The notes under the pieces were generated by a model. The model saw only the letters and a list, made by a program, of their open reading frames with translations. It searched no databases and was not told the DNA's origin. The position numbers were made by a program, and so were the translations under genes. From the NCBI RefSeq assembly GCF_025060895.1, contig NZ_JANZKV010000183.1, positions 1-64,000 on the forward strand: a stretch of 64,000 nt of DNA, read 5' to 3'. This DNA is from Stieleria sedimenti (GTDB lineage: Bacteria > Planctomycetota > Planctomycetia > Pirellulales > Pirellulaceae). How positions within the stretch are numbered: position 1 is the stretch's first letter; the number at the start of each line of letters is the position of its first letter. This document shows positions 18,209 to 27,770 of this stretch, piece by piece.

Positions 18209-19570
18209 CTACGCAAACTGTGCCAACTCGTCGATGACTCCGTCGGCTTCGCCACCTTGGAAATTCTCGGGCACCGGCACGCCCATCACGCCGAACATGG
18301 TTTGCCAGAGATTGCCGAGGTACGCATCCTCTTTGATCAGGTGGCCTTGATGTTTCACTCCGATGCCGGTGCCGCCGCAAATGATCGCCGGCAAGTGATG
18401 GTTGTTGTGCGCGTTGATTGTTCCGCCCGACGAACCCCACACAACCATGGTGTGATCGAGCAGTGTGCCGTCGCCCTCTTTCACAGATTTCAGTCGATCA
18501 AGAAAGTAAGCCCACTCTTCCATGTACCACGTGTCGGCTTTGGTCCACCAACGCAGCTTCTCGGGGTCTTCGCCGTGATGCGTCATTTCGTGATAACCGT
18601 ATGGATTGCCTTCGCCCTTGAATGCTCCGGTGCCATCAGAGTTATCCATCCGGGCCATGTAGGAAACCACGCGAGTGCTGTCGGTCTGCAACGCAAGCGT
18701 CAGCAAGTCGTACATCAGCCGCTGATAACGCCGATAGTCAAGGCCGCTGCGAGTCGGGTCGAGCCCCTGTTCATCGCCGAACTCGGGCTCATCGACGGTC
18801 GGCTTTGGTTCGTACAGCCACTTTTTCTCGACCTGCATTTGCTTTTCCAGGTCTCGAATTCCTGTGAAGTACTCGTCCAGCTTTTCGCGATCGACTTGAC
18901 CGAGTTGCTTCGCCAACGCACGGGCCTCGTCTCGCACCGAATCAAGCACACTCGACCGCCGCGCGAACTCGGCTTCGCGTTCGGCAAGCGTGTCGGCAGT
19001 GTCGGGTCGGAACAGCTGGTCGAACAACACGTGCGGACGGTTCTCAGCCGGAATTGGCGTGCCACTACGGCTCCACGAAAGTGTGTTGTCCTGCGGATTA
19101 CCGAAACCGGTTCCCCGGCGGATTCCAAGCACCAGCGATGAGTAACGCGTTTGGTGACCGATCGCGGCGGCGAGTTCCTGGTCGCAGGAGATGCGAAGTT
19201 TGCTGCTGCTGGCATGAGTGTTCGTGCCGGTCAGGAAGGTGCGGTCGCCGCCGTGGCCGCCGGAGTGCGTGAGCTTGAGTCCACTTACGGTCGTGAAATC
19301 GTGGCGATGACGTTCGAGTGGCCGCAGGATCGGCGTCATTTCGTAATCGGGACCCGTCGTCGTGGGCGTAAAGTCGCGACCGTTCAACCCCAGTCCCCAC
19401 ATGCAGAAGACCGAGCGTTTGGGGATCTCGTCGGCCGCAATGCCGCCGGCGGTGTCGGCACCGCGGGCACAAACGCTCATTGCTTCCAACCACGGCAGCG
19501 CCATCGTGATGCCAGCTCCGCGAAGAAAAGCGCGACGGCGAAAAGGTGAGGGTGAGGTTTTCATATTCAT
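18209..19570 (-). CDS. DUF1552 domain protein, Tat exported
   Basis: 453 residues. The N-terminus FRRRAFLRGAGITMALPWLEAM is a twin-arginine signal, standard for DUF1552 proteins. The body fits the family: CMWGLGLNGRDF, LTHSGGHGGDRTFLTG, and a late segment HTMVVWGSSGGTINAHNNHH resembling the alkaline-phosphatase-like / DUF1501-like metal motifs. DUF1552 is nearly always paired with DUF1592 in planctomycetes, as here, with only 8 nt between them. The pair is thought to act in periplasmic catabolism, but the reaction is unknown. Start ATG with the Tat motif near the N-terminus is secure. Confidence 0.9.
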   Translation of the reverse strand: MNMKTSPSPFRRRAFLRGAGITMALPWLEAMSVCARGADTAGGIAADEIPKRSVFCMWGLGLNGRDFTPTTTGPDYEMTPILRPLERHRHDFTTVSGLKLTHSGGHGGDRTFLTGTNTHASSSKLRISCDQELAAAIGHQTRYSSLVLGIRRGTGFGNPQDNTLSWSRSGTPIPAENRPHVLFDQLFRPDTADTLAEREAEFARRSSVLDSVRDEARALAKQLGQVDREKLDEYFTGIRDLEKQMQVEKKWLYEPKPTVDEPEFGDEQGLDPTRSGLDYRRYQRLMYDLLTLALQTDSTRVVSYMARMDNSDGTGAFKGEGNPYGYHEMTHHGEDPEKLRWWTKADTWYMEEWAYFLDRLKSVKEGDGTLLDHTMVVWGSSGGTINAHNNHHLPAIICGGTGIGVKHQGHLIKEDAYLGNLWQTMFGVMGVPVPENFQGGEADGVIDELAQFA

Positions 19571-19578
19571 CCGGTGTG

Positions 19579-22263
19579 CTATTTCGATTGAAACAGTTCG
19601 CTGGCAACGACTTTGCGGATCAGCGTCCGCATTCGGTAGTCGTTTTGGCGAACAGAATCGGAGATGGTTGCCACGGTTTGGTGATCGGGGTAGCCGACAG
19701 GGCGAGTGAGCGCATAGGTCAGCATTTTGGCGACGAGGTTGCGGGTGAACGCATCGCGCCGCTCCAGTAGTCCGGCCTTGTACTGCTGGAGTGAAGTGAA
19801 CGCGTCTCCTTCGGGGAATCTGCCGCTGACATCAATCAACGGCGCGTTCTTGCCGCGGAATCCTTCGCCATTGGCTTGAGTCCGCCACTTGCCGATCACA
19901 TCGTAATTCTCCAGCGCGATGCCGAACGGGTCCAGCTTGGCGTGGCAGGAGGCACAGGTCGGTTCGTTGCGGTGAAGATCCAGACGCTCGCGGACGGTCA
20001 GTTTCTTTCCGGCCGTGTTGGGTTGGATTTCGCCGGCGTTGGGCGGCGGATTGCCCGGCGGATCGCCGAATAGTTCGGTTTTCACCCAGGCAGCTCGACG
20101 AACGGGCAGCGTCCGCGTACCGTCGGAAAGCAGGGTCATCAGTCCCGCCATTCCCAACACGCCGCCCCGGTGATGTTGCGGCTCGATCGCGACACGGCGA
20201 ATGTTTGGACCCTCGACGCCCTCGATTCCGTAGTGCTGAGCGAGCCGCTGGTTGATCATCACAAACTCGCTGTCCAGAAAGTTTGTGACGGGCAAGTCGT
20301 CGGCAACCACTTCACGAAAAAAGGCATAGGCTTCAAGCTTTGACGATTCCTCGAGTGCCGCATCGTAGTCACTGTACTCCTTGGCTGGCACCGTGTTGCC
20401 GAATTCGCGAACGTCCAACCACTGGCCCGCGAAGCCTTCGACGAATGCGTCGGCTTTGGGGTCATCTAACATCCGATCGACCTGTTCCAGCAGCGTCTGT
20501 GGATCGCGAAGCCGCTCACGCTCCGCGAGTTCGAACAGCGTTTCGTCCGGCATGCTTGACCAAAGAAAGTAGCTCAACCGAGAGGCAAGTTCGTAGTCAT
20601 TGAGCTTGCGTGGTGTGGGGGCATCGGCGGGCTCCTGGATGAACAGGAATCCCGGAGAACAGAGGACACGCGCGAGCCCCAGTCTCACGGCGTCGTAAAA
20701 TTCGGCTCCCGACTGGCGAGCTTGTTCGACGAATTCAACCACGCCGTCGATTTCGGCTCGATTGACCGGACGGCGATACGCTCGCCCGAGCAAACGGGTG
20801 AAGATCTCACGCACGTAGTCTGCATCTTCACGCCCAGCGTTTGCTTCTTCGTCACCGGCGAAAAGGAGTGTTTGGTGACTTTTCGGCGGCCACTGTTGAG
20901 CGACCGGCCCGCTGATCTCAAACCAGTCAACAAAGATCGTCGGCGGGTTTTCAGAATCATGTTCAGGGTTGAAATGCCGCAGCGGACCTTTCCACTTGCT
21001 CGCCTCGGCAACGATCGCATCTAACTCGGCGCGGGCTTGTTCGATTTCAGCCTTCGGTGCTCCCGACGTGTTGGCGTCGCGAAGTTGACCCTGCGCTTCC
21101 CGCACCGCACGCATCCAATGATTGTTCTCGGGTGTGGTGACGATCAATTTGTCGATGTCGTTGAAACTGAAGCCGATGCCGCGTTTGAGTCCGTCGGGTC
21201 CGCAGCGCAAGAACACCATCGCTTCGTGAACCTGCGGGTCGTCGAGTCGACTTGGAATCGGAATCTCGACTTCCGCATGAACCGGTGTTTTCGAACCATA
21301 GATGGCCCTGACGCGAATCGGTTCGCCGCGAGATCCCGGGCTGGCTCCCGCACGAACTCGGATGCGGTAATAACCGTCCTGCAACACGACGTCTGAGGCA
21401 TCGAGATTCCCCAGCCGGCCCCAGCGATCACCCTTCGGACGGTTTCCGTACCCGTGAACGAACCGTACGCCCCCGTCGGTGGTCTCGAATCCGCTGGGAC
21501 CTGGGGCGACGACCGTGTTTGCAAACCGGCTGGTCATCTGTCGTTTGCTGGGCTTCACTCGCGGGTTGTTCTCCGCCTCGGCCCGCTCCGTCTGAACTTC
21601 AGGATCGCCAACAACGATCGCACGCTCGGCGATACGTTCGGCAACTTCCAGCGTCCGCTGGATCTGCGTCTGGTCGAAGAACAACGCCACGCCCAACCGG
21701 TCGAACCCTTCGGCCTTCCCATCACCCGGCAGCTCTTCGACCAGCGGGGCGAGCACCTTTGGATCCATGTGCAGCAGATCGCGAACAGTGTTGGCAAATT
21801 CCACCCGGTTCAAACGCCGCATCGGAATCCGCCCGCCCGCGCTGTGCGCCAACCGTTCCGCGTCACGCAGGCCCCGATGAATCCAGTCAACAACCGGCTC
21901 GAATTCGTCCGGCCTGGGCCGAGCCTCCTCCTTTGGCGGCATCTCGCCAAGGTTGATCATGTCCACGACCTCCTTCCACTGCTCCGCCGCCTTGGCAGCC
22001 GTGAAGTCCGTCGGGATCTGATCGATTCGGAACCCGGCGTTTGCCTGTTTCGGTCCATGGCAACGAACGCAATGAGCGGCAAGAAACGGCTGAACGACCT
22101 CAGTGACCAAGTCGCGTTCCACACTCTCTTCCACAGCCTCCTGACCAAGTGCGATCGCATCAGGAGTCATGGCCGAAACAAGAATCAGCACTGGAAGTGG
22201 AAGTACACCGCCGAGATTCCAGTCGGAGTTTGTGTATCGTGAAAGAATGAACGGAAGCTTCAT
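19579..22263 (-). CDS. DUF1592-family cytochrome-like protein (DUF1587/1592/1595/1588/1585)
   Basis: 894 residues with a signal segment (LPLPVLILVSAMTPDAIA). A heme c motif CVRCH (Cys65) opens a PSD1-type cytochrome domain (FLAAHCVRCHGPKQANAGFR). Then come DUF1587 (RIPMRRLNRVEFANTVRDLL), a carbohydrate-binding-like insert, DUF1595/1592 (LGRAYRRPVNRAEIDGVVEF, YELASRLSYFLWSSMPDETL), DUF1588 (PVRRAAWVKTELFGDPPGNP, second motif CASCH near residue 767) and DUF1585 at the end. It forms an operon with DUF1552. The family is thought to couple periplasmic oxidation to electron transfer, but this is unproven. Complete, with no sign of decay. Confidence 0.9.
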   Translation of the reverse strand: MKLPFILSRYTNSDWNLGGVLPLPVLILVSAMTPDAIALGQEAVEESVERDLVTEVVQPFLAAHCVRCHGPKQANAGFRIDQIPTDFTAAKAAEQWKEVVDMINLGEMPPKEEARPRPDEFEPVVDWIHRGLRDAERLAHSAGGRIPMRRLNRVEFANTVRDLLHMDPKVLAPLVEELPGDGKAEGFDRLGVALFFDQTQIQRTLEVAERIAERAIVVGDPEVQTERAEAENNPRVKPSKRQMTSRFANTVVAPGPSGFETTDGGVRFVHGYGNRPKGDRWGRLGNLDASDVVLQDGYYRIRVRAGASPGSRGEPIRVRAIYGSKTPVHAEVEIPIPSRLDDPQVHEAMVFLRCGPDGLKRGIGFSFNDIDKLIVTTPENNHWMRAVREAQGQLRDANTSGAPKAEIEQARAELDAIVAEASKWKGPLRHFNPEHDSENPPTIFVDWFEISGPVAQQWPPKSHQTLLFAGDEEANAGREDADYVREIFTRLLGRAYRRPVNRAEIDGVVEFVEQARQSGAEFYDAVRLGLARVLCSPGFLFIQEPADAPTPRKLNDYELASRLSYFLWSSMPDETLFELAERERLRDPQTLLEQVDRMLDDPKADAFVEGFAGQWLDVREFGNTVPAKEYSDYDAALEESSKLEAYAFFREVVADDLPVTNFLDSEFVMINQRLAQHYGIEGVEGPNIRRVAIEPQHHRGGVLGMAGLMTLLSDGTRTLPVRRAAWVKTELFGDPPGNPPPNAGEIQPNTAGKKLTVRERLDLHRNEPTCASCHAKLDPFGIALENYDVIGKWRTQANGEGFRGKNAPLIDVSGRFPEGDAFTSLQQYKAGLLERRDAFTRNLVAKMLTYALTRPVGYPDHQTVATISDSVRQNDYRMRTLIRKVVASELFQSK

Positions 22264-22359
22264 GTTGGAATTCTAGTCGATTCGATGGGCTGATGAATGA
22301 TTCATGACATGCGTTTCGTTTCTGCAGTTGGCTGCCAGTTTCCCTGCGTCCTCGGCTAT

Positions 22360-22418
22360 ACTCAAGCTTGGTGTTCCGCAGGGCAAGAACACGTCGCTCA
22401 GACTACGCGTCAGCCCAC
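22360..22418. repeat. 59-nt direct repeat, copy B
   Basis: Copy of 8643-8701 (56 of 59 positions). It lies between the divergent DUF1592 gene and the sulfatase fragment at 22497. The rest of 22264-22496 shows no gene. Confidence 0.85.
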
Positions 22419-22496
22419 ACGTTCGAAAATCGAGCGAAGAACTGGCACAACCGATGGGCCGACTGGAATCAATTGTAAGTCGATACGGAGCACGCC

Positions 22497-22784
22497 ATGA
22501 AGACTAAAGTTTGCCTCAGCTTTGTTTGTGCCATGTTGTTCATCGGCCCAGATGATTTTACCGAGGCTACAGTGGCCGAGGAGAGTCGCGCGAGTATTCT
22601 GACCGGGAAGTATCCGGCGCGTACGAATCTGACGGAGTGGCTGGGCGGGCGTCCTGGACGGGACTACGAAAAGTTGCATCATGGCGCGAAGATCACCGCA
22701 TTGCCCGACGAAGAGCCTACATTGGCGGAGGCATTGCACCAGCACGGCTATGCCACCGCGAATTATGGCCAAGCGATAGGGTGA
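22497..22784 (+). pseudogene. sulfatase remnant: signal peptide joined to 64 core residues
   Basis: 95 codons. A signal-like start (MKTKVCLSFVCAMLFIG) runs to EATVAEE and then joins directly to SRASILTGKYPARTNLTEWL and 44 more residues ending ANYGQA. This last part equals residues after the active-site Cys of the sulfatase at 8857 (58 of 64 residues identical). The VDD metal site, the formylglycine Cys and everything beyond are missing. Third-codon differences from 8857 are common, so it is an old paralogue rather than a fresh copy. No activity expected. Confidence 0.8.
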
Positions 22785-23000
22785 CCAAGTGTCTGAGCGT
22801 GTTCGCCGATGCCGCGAGGTTTCCAGGTCCATTCCCTCCGGCCAAACTTTTTCTTACACTCGGTGCTCTGCCGACACGTCGGAAAATTGGATTTTGGTCC
22901 GCGTGGTTGTGGTATCGCAAATTGGAAATCCCCGTTTATCTCTCCAGAACGTTCATTGGAACCGGCACGTTTGTAGAGACTCACCTGAGGTTCATCATTC

Positions 23001-24320
23001 ATGGCTGCTTCGACGTCAATTCTCCCGGACAAACTGCACGAGTACCCGCAACAAGATGTGATCGATGGAGGATCGTCTTCGATTCTCGACGACTGCCTGA
23101 ACAAGAACGGCGGGGTGTTGCAACTGCTGCACCGCTACGCCGGACGAACATTCTGCACGCCCGGTAAACGCCTTCGTCTTGATGAACGATCGTACTATCC
23201 GGACTATATGGACGGGACGGGGCTCGATGAACTCTGGATGTGTTGCACGGTTCCCATCGTGACGGGCGTCATCGATACGCGCACCAAGAAGGCACCGTTC
23301 CGCGAAGGCGAATCACACGTCCTGACTCCGGACGGGCAAGTCATCTCGCTACAGGATTTGATCGTCGCCAATCCGGAAGCGGTCATGGGTGAAAAGATGA
23401 CGGCCTTTTCGAAGTCTCTGTTCGGCGACCCGACTTGGCCGATTGTGTCAAAGAAGTTCGACAACCTGAATCCGATTCCGCATCATCTTCACTGGTCAAA
23501 GTGGGAAGTCTACGACATCAATTCCTTTGACAATCCTGGAGTCAGCCCGTCGCATTATCACACCACGGCGATGGGATTGTACCCGTTCGTAACAAAGGGC
23601 CAGTTTCTCGATTGCATGAAGAGTTTTGGGCAGGGCGAGTACAACGGGGTGCGGCATTTGTCGCCGCACACGATGATGCACATTGACAACGGTTTCGTGA
23701 TGCCCAACGGGGTGCTGCACTCGCCGACGGACCTTTGCACGCACGAGCTGCACGTCACGATGGATGAGCACTTCCTGGCCGAAGACCTGACGCTTGACGG
23801 AAGAATCGGAGCAGCGGATGCGTTTTACGCCTGCCGAGAAGAGGATTACCCGAAGGACAAGCACGAAGACTGGGAGTACCTGGTTGAAAAGTTCGACTTC
23901 GAAGCGAACCAGGACCCGGACTTCGTTCGGAAAAACAAACGGCCCGCAATCACCGCCGAAGAATTCGCGGGCGACGGAGTCGACGCCAAGTGGATCATTT
24001 ACGGTGATTTCCTCGGCGACCAGAAGTGCTCGATTCTGCGGCTCGCCGTGCAGCCCGGCGGTAAGACGAATTTTTCCCCGGAGAGCCCCGCGCTGTTCCA
24101 CACCAATCGCGGAAGCGGTCGCGTCGGAAAACTCGAAGTGAAATACCACCAGGGTATGAAGCTGGGCGAGATCTATCCCGAGATCGGATTCATCACCCAA
24201 TCCGCACTCAATAACGGCGGCGTGGAAATCGAAAACACGGGAACGGAACCTCTCGTGTTGACCTTCGACTTCCCACAGAACGCGCATTCCAAAACGCCCG
24301 GTGCCAACACGACGAAGTAG
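23001..24320 (+). CDS. cupin-like protein, possibly sugar-isomerase related
   Basis: 439 residues, no signal peptide. Two beta-barrel-like halves are suggested. The first (about 160-260) has SHYHTTAMGLYPF, SPHTMMHIDNGFVMPNGVLH and CTHELHVTMDEHF, a His-rich pattern like the metal site of bicupins such as type I phosphomannose isomerases. The second (about 345-425) has LRLAVQPGGKTNF and a HTNRGSGRVG turn. GAGG lies 10 nt upstream of ATG 23001. It stands intact amid decayed genes, which argues that it is used. Substrate unknown; the isomerase link is inference, and a different cupin function is equally possible. Confidence 0.55.
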   Translation: MAASTSILPDKLHEYPQQDVIDGGSSSILDDCLNKNGGVLQLLHRYAGRTFCTPGKRLRLDERSYYPDYMDGTGLDELWMCCTVPIVTGVIDTRTKKAPFREGESHVLTPDGQVISLQDLIVANPEAVMGEKMTAFSKSLFGDPTWPIVSKKFDNLNPIPHHLHWSKWEVYDINSFDNPGVSPSHYHTTAMGLYPFVTKGQFLDCMKSFGQGEYNGVRHLSPHTMMHIDNGFVMPNGVLHSPTDLCTHELHVTMDEHFLAEDLTLDGRIGAADAFYACREEDYPKDKHEDWEYLVEKFDFEANQDPDFVRKNKRPAITAEEFAGDGVDAKWIIYGDFLGDQKCSILRLAVQPGGKTNFSPESPALFHTNRGSGRVGKLEVKYHQGMKLGEIYPEIGFITQSALNNGGVEIENTGTEPLVLTFDFPQNAHSKTPGANTTK

Positions 24321-24458
24321 TCGCTCGCGCAAGCCGGATCGAGGAGCGAAGCGACGCCGCTTTGGCACTGCGGTAAAGGGCAGCGGGTCATTTCGCGGAG
24401 ATCTGCAACCGTGAAAGATGCGAGCAGCGAAGATGACCGGTGGATGACATGCGGTGTG

Positions 24459-24641
24459 AATGGTCATTGTCCCACGCGTGTCCGGTTCGATGGAGCGGAC
24501 ATTGGGTGGGGGCGGATGCGTCGGCAAGCCAACCAGGTTGGTGAGGATGAAGTTGCCCCGACGTACTGGGGAAGTCGTGGTTCCATTGGCCGTTACTTTT
24601 CCGCTCGACAAACGCAACCCCAACGCTAGCTGTGGGCCGAG
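24459..24641 (-). pseudogene. DUF1588 fragment of a DUF1592-type cytochrome
   Basis: About 60 codons on the minus strand read KVTANGTTTSPVRRGNFILT then NLVGLPTHPPPPNVRSIEPD TRG. This is the DUF1588 signature (ANG.TTSPVRRG..L...LG.PP.PPPPNV..LEPDTRG) that normally leads to CASCH. Nothing of the gene remains on either side: the heme motif and the DUF1585 end are absent. Unlike the intact homologue at 19579 it has the longer Pro-run type of loop, so it derives from another paralogue. Confidence 0.65.
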
Positions 24642-24761
24642 CACTAGGGGAAGTGAGGCAATTCCCAACCCTTGCGTCGAGGCCGAGATAACAAGTAGTT
24701 CTCTAGATGACGGAATGCCAGTGGTGGTAGATGTGATCCGCTAAGCAACGCTCTAGCAATT

Positions 24762-25277
24762 TTGGTCGCCTCCACAGACACAATTCAACTCACAAACATC
24801 CCATACCTATTGCTGATTGAATTTCAAAACGTTTTTAAGATTTACGGCGAAGCGGACGCCGAGGTCCGCGCGCTCGACGGCATCAATCTCGAAATCAACG
24901 AAGGGGACTTTGTGGCGTTGAAGCTTCTCATTTCACCTTCAGGTGAAGTCTTTCCACGAATCACTCGGGATGCCAATAGAACTCGGGAGGAACCAACACT
25001 CCCGGAGAAATGGCGTTTGATCGGGCACACGCTCGACCGTCCCATGGAGTTCAAGCTGACTGGAGAAACGACGGTCATCAGGACAGGCAATCAGGATTCG
25101 TTTCAGGGGCCTGTCAAATTCAGCCTCAATGAATCACAACCCGAGCAATCAGCTCAATCGCGTGGCGGCGGTCGTACCACAGAAGCGACAACGGCAATTT
25201 CCGCGGAGCCCTCCTATGGAACAAGAAATGACAAGCATTGGACGCGGTGTTCACCAACGCTGTTTTTCTCCGCTTAA
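24762..25277 (+). pseudogene. N-terminal head of an ABC transporter ATPase joined to unrelated sequence
   Basis: Codons at about 24816-24920 read IEFQNVFKIYGEADAEVRAL then DGINLEINEGDFVAL, the first 35 residues of a MacB/LolD-type ABC ATPase (the A-loop Tyr is in KIYG). The Walker A motif that must follow (GxSGSGKST) is missing; the frame runs instead into sequence I do not recognise (LISPSGEVFPRITRDAN...) to a stop. A promoter or ribosome site was not seen. The family start is clear enough to name, the rest is not. Confidence 0.6.
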
Positions 25278-25394
25278 ACGTAGATCGGGCCCCGGAAAAG
25301 TGTGAGTTGGGATATTCTTCTAGATTTTCGTTAACGAAATCTTTCGGCGTTCGGCATACCGGGTACACAGAGATACTTCGCGTCGACCGCTTAG

Positions 25395-26336
25395 ATGAAC
25401 GAAAACCAAAAACGAGAAGAGTTCACCCATTGCTGGCTGGAGGCTGAGCCTTCGGTATCGGCGTACGTTTTCGCGTCGATTTCCAGTGTTCATGACGCTG
25501 AAGACGTCGTTCACCGGGAACAGCGATGGCCTCAGCTTCTGGCGCGAGCTTTGGCGGCCGCCCTTTGTGTGTTGCCGGTCATTGGTACGTCGTTGCTGGT
25601 GGCGGCCGACCGGCCCAACATTGTGATCATCCTTGCGGATGACCTTGGGTACGGAAGCCTTAACAGCTACGGCGCGGATGAGTCGCACATAGCAACGCCT
25701 AACATCGACCGGCTGGCAAAGCAGGGCCGACGATTCACCAGCGACAACGGCGGCGTGCTGATGACCGAGGGTACACGTCCCGAGGCGGAAGCGTATCGAG
25801 AGGGGCTCCGCTGCAACGGCAACTGGCGCGGTCGCAAGCACAGCATTTACGAGGGTGGTTTTCGAGTTCCGTTTCTTGTTCGCTGGCCGGGACATGTTCA
25901 GCCGGGATCCGTTTGTGACGAAACGATCAACATCGTCGACATCTACGCCACGCTTGCCGCGGTGATCGATCAGCCGCTTCGACTGGACGAGGACGTCGCC
26001 GAAGACAGCTTCAATGTGCTGCCGGCAATGCTCGACACGCCACACCAGGAACCGCTTCGGCCGTCGATGATTGTTCACAGCCCCAACGGCAACTTTGCAA
26101 TCCGCTGTGGCCCGTGGAAGTATATTGAAGGCAAACCGAGCCCGACGTTGAAACGCATCCCGCGGCGAGACGAACTTCACGCTCAGCTCTACAACCTGCA
26201 GGACGACCCGGGCGAGAAACATAACGTTATCAACGAATATCCTGATGCCGCGAACCGGTTGGCAAGTTTACTTGAGCAGCTGCGCAACGACGGAAGGTCA
26301 TCAACGCGAACGTCTCAACGAGAAAATACCAAATGA
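25395..26336 (+). pseudogene. chimera: ECF sigma-factor start fused to a sulfatase lacking its catalytic core
   Basis: 313 codons in one open frame. Residues 1-39 (MNENQKREEFTHCWLEAEPS...SSVHDAEDVV) match the start of planctomycete ECF sigma factors (region 2.1-2.2, ending at DAEDVV). A join near residue 40 leads to a sulfatase signal peptide and [10 protein letters not shown]...NIDRLAKQGRRFT, which then jumps straight to SDNGGVLMTEGTRP. The segment holding the formylglycine Cys and GKWH (some 200 residues) is deleted in frame. The C-terminal half (YEGGFRVPFLVRWPG to LYNLQDDPGEKHNV) is normal. Its stop overlaps the next sulfatase ATG (ATGA), so translation through it could still serve that gene. 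No sulfatase or sigma activity is expected. Confidence 0.8.
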
Positions 26337-27706
26337 ACAGGCAACTTCTTTCATTCATATCACAACTGCTCCTCGCATTCCTGCTGGTGATTGCCTTTTC
26401 CGCAGGAACTCAGGCAGCGGATGATCGGCCGCCGAACATCGTTTTCATGTTCGCTGATGATCTTGGTTACGGCGACCTCGGCTGCTACGGGCATCCGTAT
26501 GCAAAGACGCCTGCGCTTGACCAATTGGCTAAAGAAGGAACGCGATTCACGCAATATTATGTGACGGGCGTGACCTGTAATCCGAGCCGCACGGGGCTGA
26601 TGACAGGCCTGTTCCCCGCACGATTCCCAAAGTACGCAGCCGATTTTGGTTTTGGTGAGCGTTTGACGATCACCGAGTTGCTAAAGGAACGCGGCTATCG
26701 GACGGGCCACTTCGGCAAGTGGCATATCGGTCCGGATGAAGAGAACGGCACGTACGGCATCGACACCGTGAAAGTGATCGGCAAGAGCCGCGACAAGACG
26801 ACTGGTGACGCCGGACGCGACGACGACCTGTATTCGGCGGCGATCGACTTCATCAAGAAAAACAAAGACGAGCCGTTCTACGTCAACGTGTGGGGGCACG
26901 CGACACATTTTCCCGTCAACACGGCTGAAGGACTCGTCGCTGGGTTCAACGATGTCACCGTAGACCGCAACGACTTCTCACCAACAATGCAGCACAAGTT
27001 CGATGAGAGCCAGAAGATCAGCGGCGATCTGGACGAGTCGATGCGGCAGTACCTCGGCGACGTATATCAGATCGATCGCAACGTCGATCGCCTGTTGAAG
27101 ACGCTCGACGAACTGGGACTGAGCGACAACACGATCGTTGTCTTCTCCAGCGACCATGGGCCAGCGCCGGTGATTCTCAGCAAGCAGGAACCTCGGAAAT
27201 ACTCGAACAACATGCTCGGCTACGCGGGCGAATTTCGTGGCGGCAAACACGAACAATACGAAGGCGGCACGCGCGTCCCGTTTATCGTCCGTTGGCCGGG
27301 CAAAGTCGAAGCCGGTCGAGTCGATACGCAAAACGTCTGCTCGTTCATCGACTGGCTGCCGACGCTGTGTGCGATTGCCGGAGTCGACGAATTACCGAAG
27401 CCAATTGACGGCGAAGACATCTCCGATATCTGGTTCGGTACCGATCGTGAGCGAACAAAGCCACTATTCTGGAAGACAAGTGCAGTCGGCGCGACGCCAG
27501 CGATGCGGGAGGGCAACTGGAAGTTGCATCTGCCACGCAAACAACGCGGAGAACCAGAACTTTATGACCTGTCGATTGACCCCAGCGAGAGTCGCAACGT
27601 CGCTGAGCAGCATCCAGACGTCGTGAAAACGCTTTCCAGGAAAGTCAAAGCCTGGGCCGCCACGCTGCCCACGGAATACTCCAAGAAAAAGGTGAGAAGC
27701 AGGTAA
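26333..27706 (+). CDS. exported sulfatase
   Basis: 457 residues, signal peptide to about residue 29 (LLLAFLLVIAFSAGTQA). [15 protein letters not shown] opens the domain; the formylglycine site is CNPSR at Cys82 (x = Asn, unusual but within C-x-P-x-R). GHFGKWHIG and FSSDHGP follow; Asp-His in place of the common Asp-Asn is notable in the metal loop. YEGGTRVPFIVRWPGK starts the C-terminal subdomain. The ATG overlaps the stop of the chimeric pseudogene by 4 nt, so expression may depend on translation through it. First intact gene of the five-sulfatase catabolic locus. Substrate unknown. Confidence 0.9.
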   Translation: MNRQLLSFISQLLLAFLLVIAFSAGTQAADDRPPNIVFMFADDLGYGDLGCYGHPYAKTPALDQLAKEGTRFTQYYVTGVTCNPSRTGLMTGLFPARFPKYAADFGFGERLTITELLKERGYRTGHFGKWHIGPDEENGTYGIDTVKVIGKSRDKTTGDAGRDDDLYSAAIDFIKKNKDEPFYVNVWGHATHFPVNTAEGLVAGFNDVTVDRNDFSPTMQHKFDESQKISGDLDESMRQYLGDVYQIDRNVDRLLKTLDELGLSDNTIVVFSSDHGPAPVILSKQEPRKYSNNMLGYAGEFRGGKHEQYEGGTRVPFIVRWPGKVEAGRVDTQNVCSFIDWLPTLCAIAGVDELPKPIDGEDISDIWFGTDRERTKPLFWKTSAVGATPAMREGNWKLHLPRKQRGEPELYDLSIDPSESRNVAEQHPDVVKTLSRKVKAWAATLPTEYSKKKVRSR

Positions 27707-27770
27707 AGCTCGTCCACTACGAAGCAGCTTGCCTAAATTTAGAAACGACTAACCGTAAAGACGAAAATCT

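Noticed and set aside
23496-24668. 390-codon minus-strand frame opposite the cupin-like gene
   Set aside because: Only its first ~70 codons, outside the cupin gene, carry a family pattern (DUF1588); the rest is antisense sequence.
25326-25339. TTTCGTTAACGAAA palindrome upstream of the chimera as an operator
   Set aside because: A 14-nt palindrome alone, without a regulator gene nearby or a second copy before another gene, is not enough.
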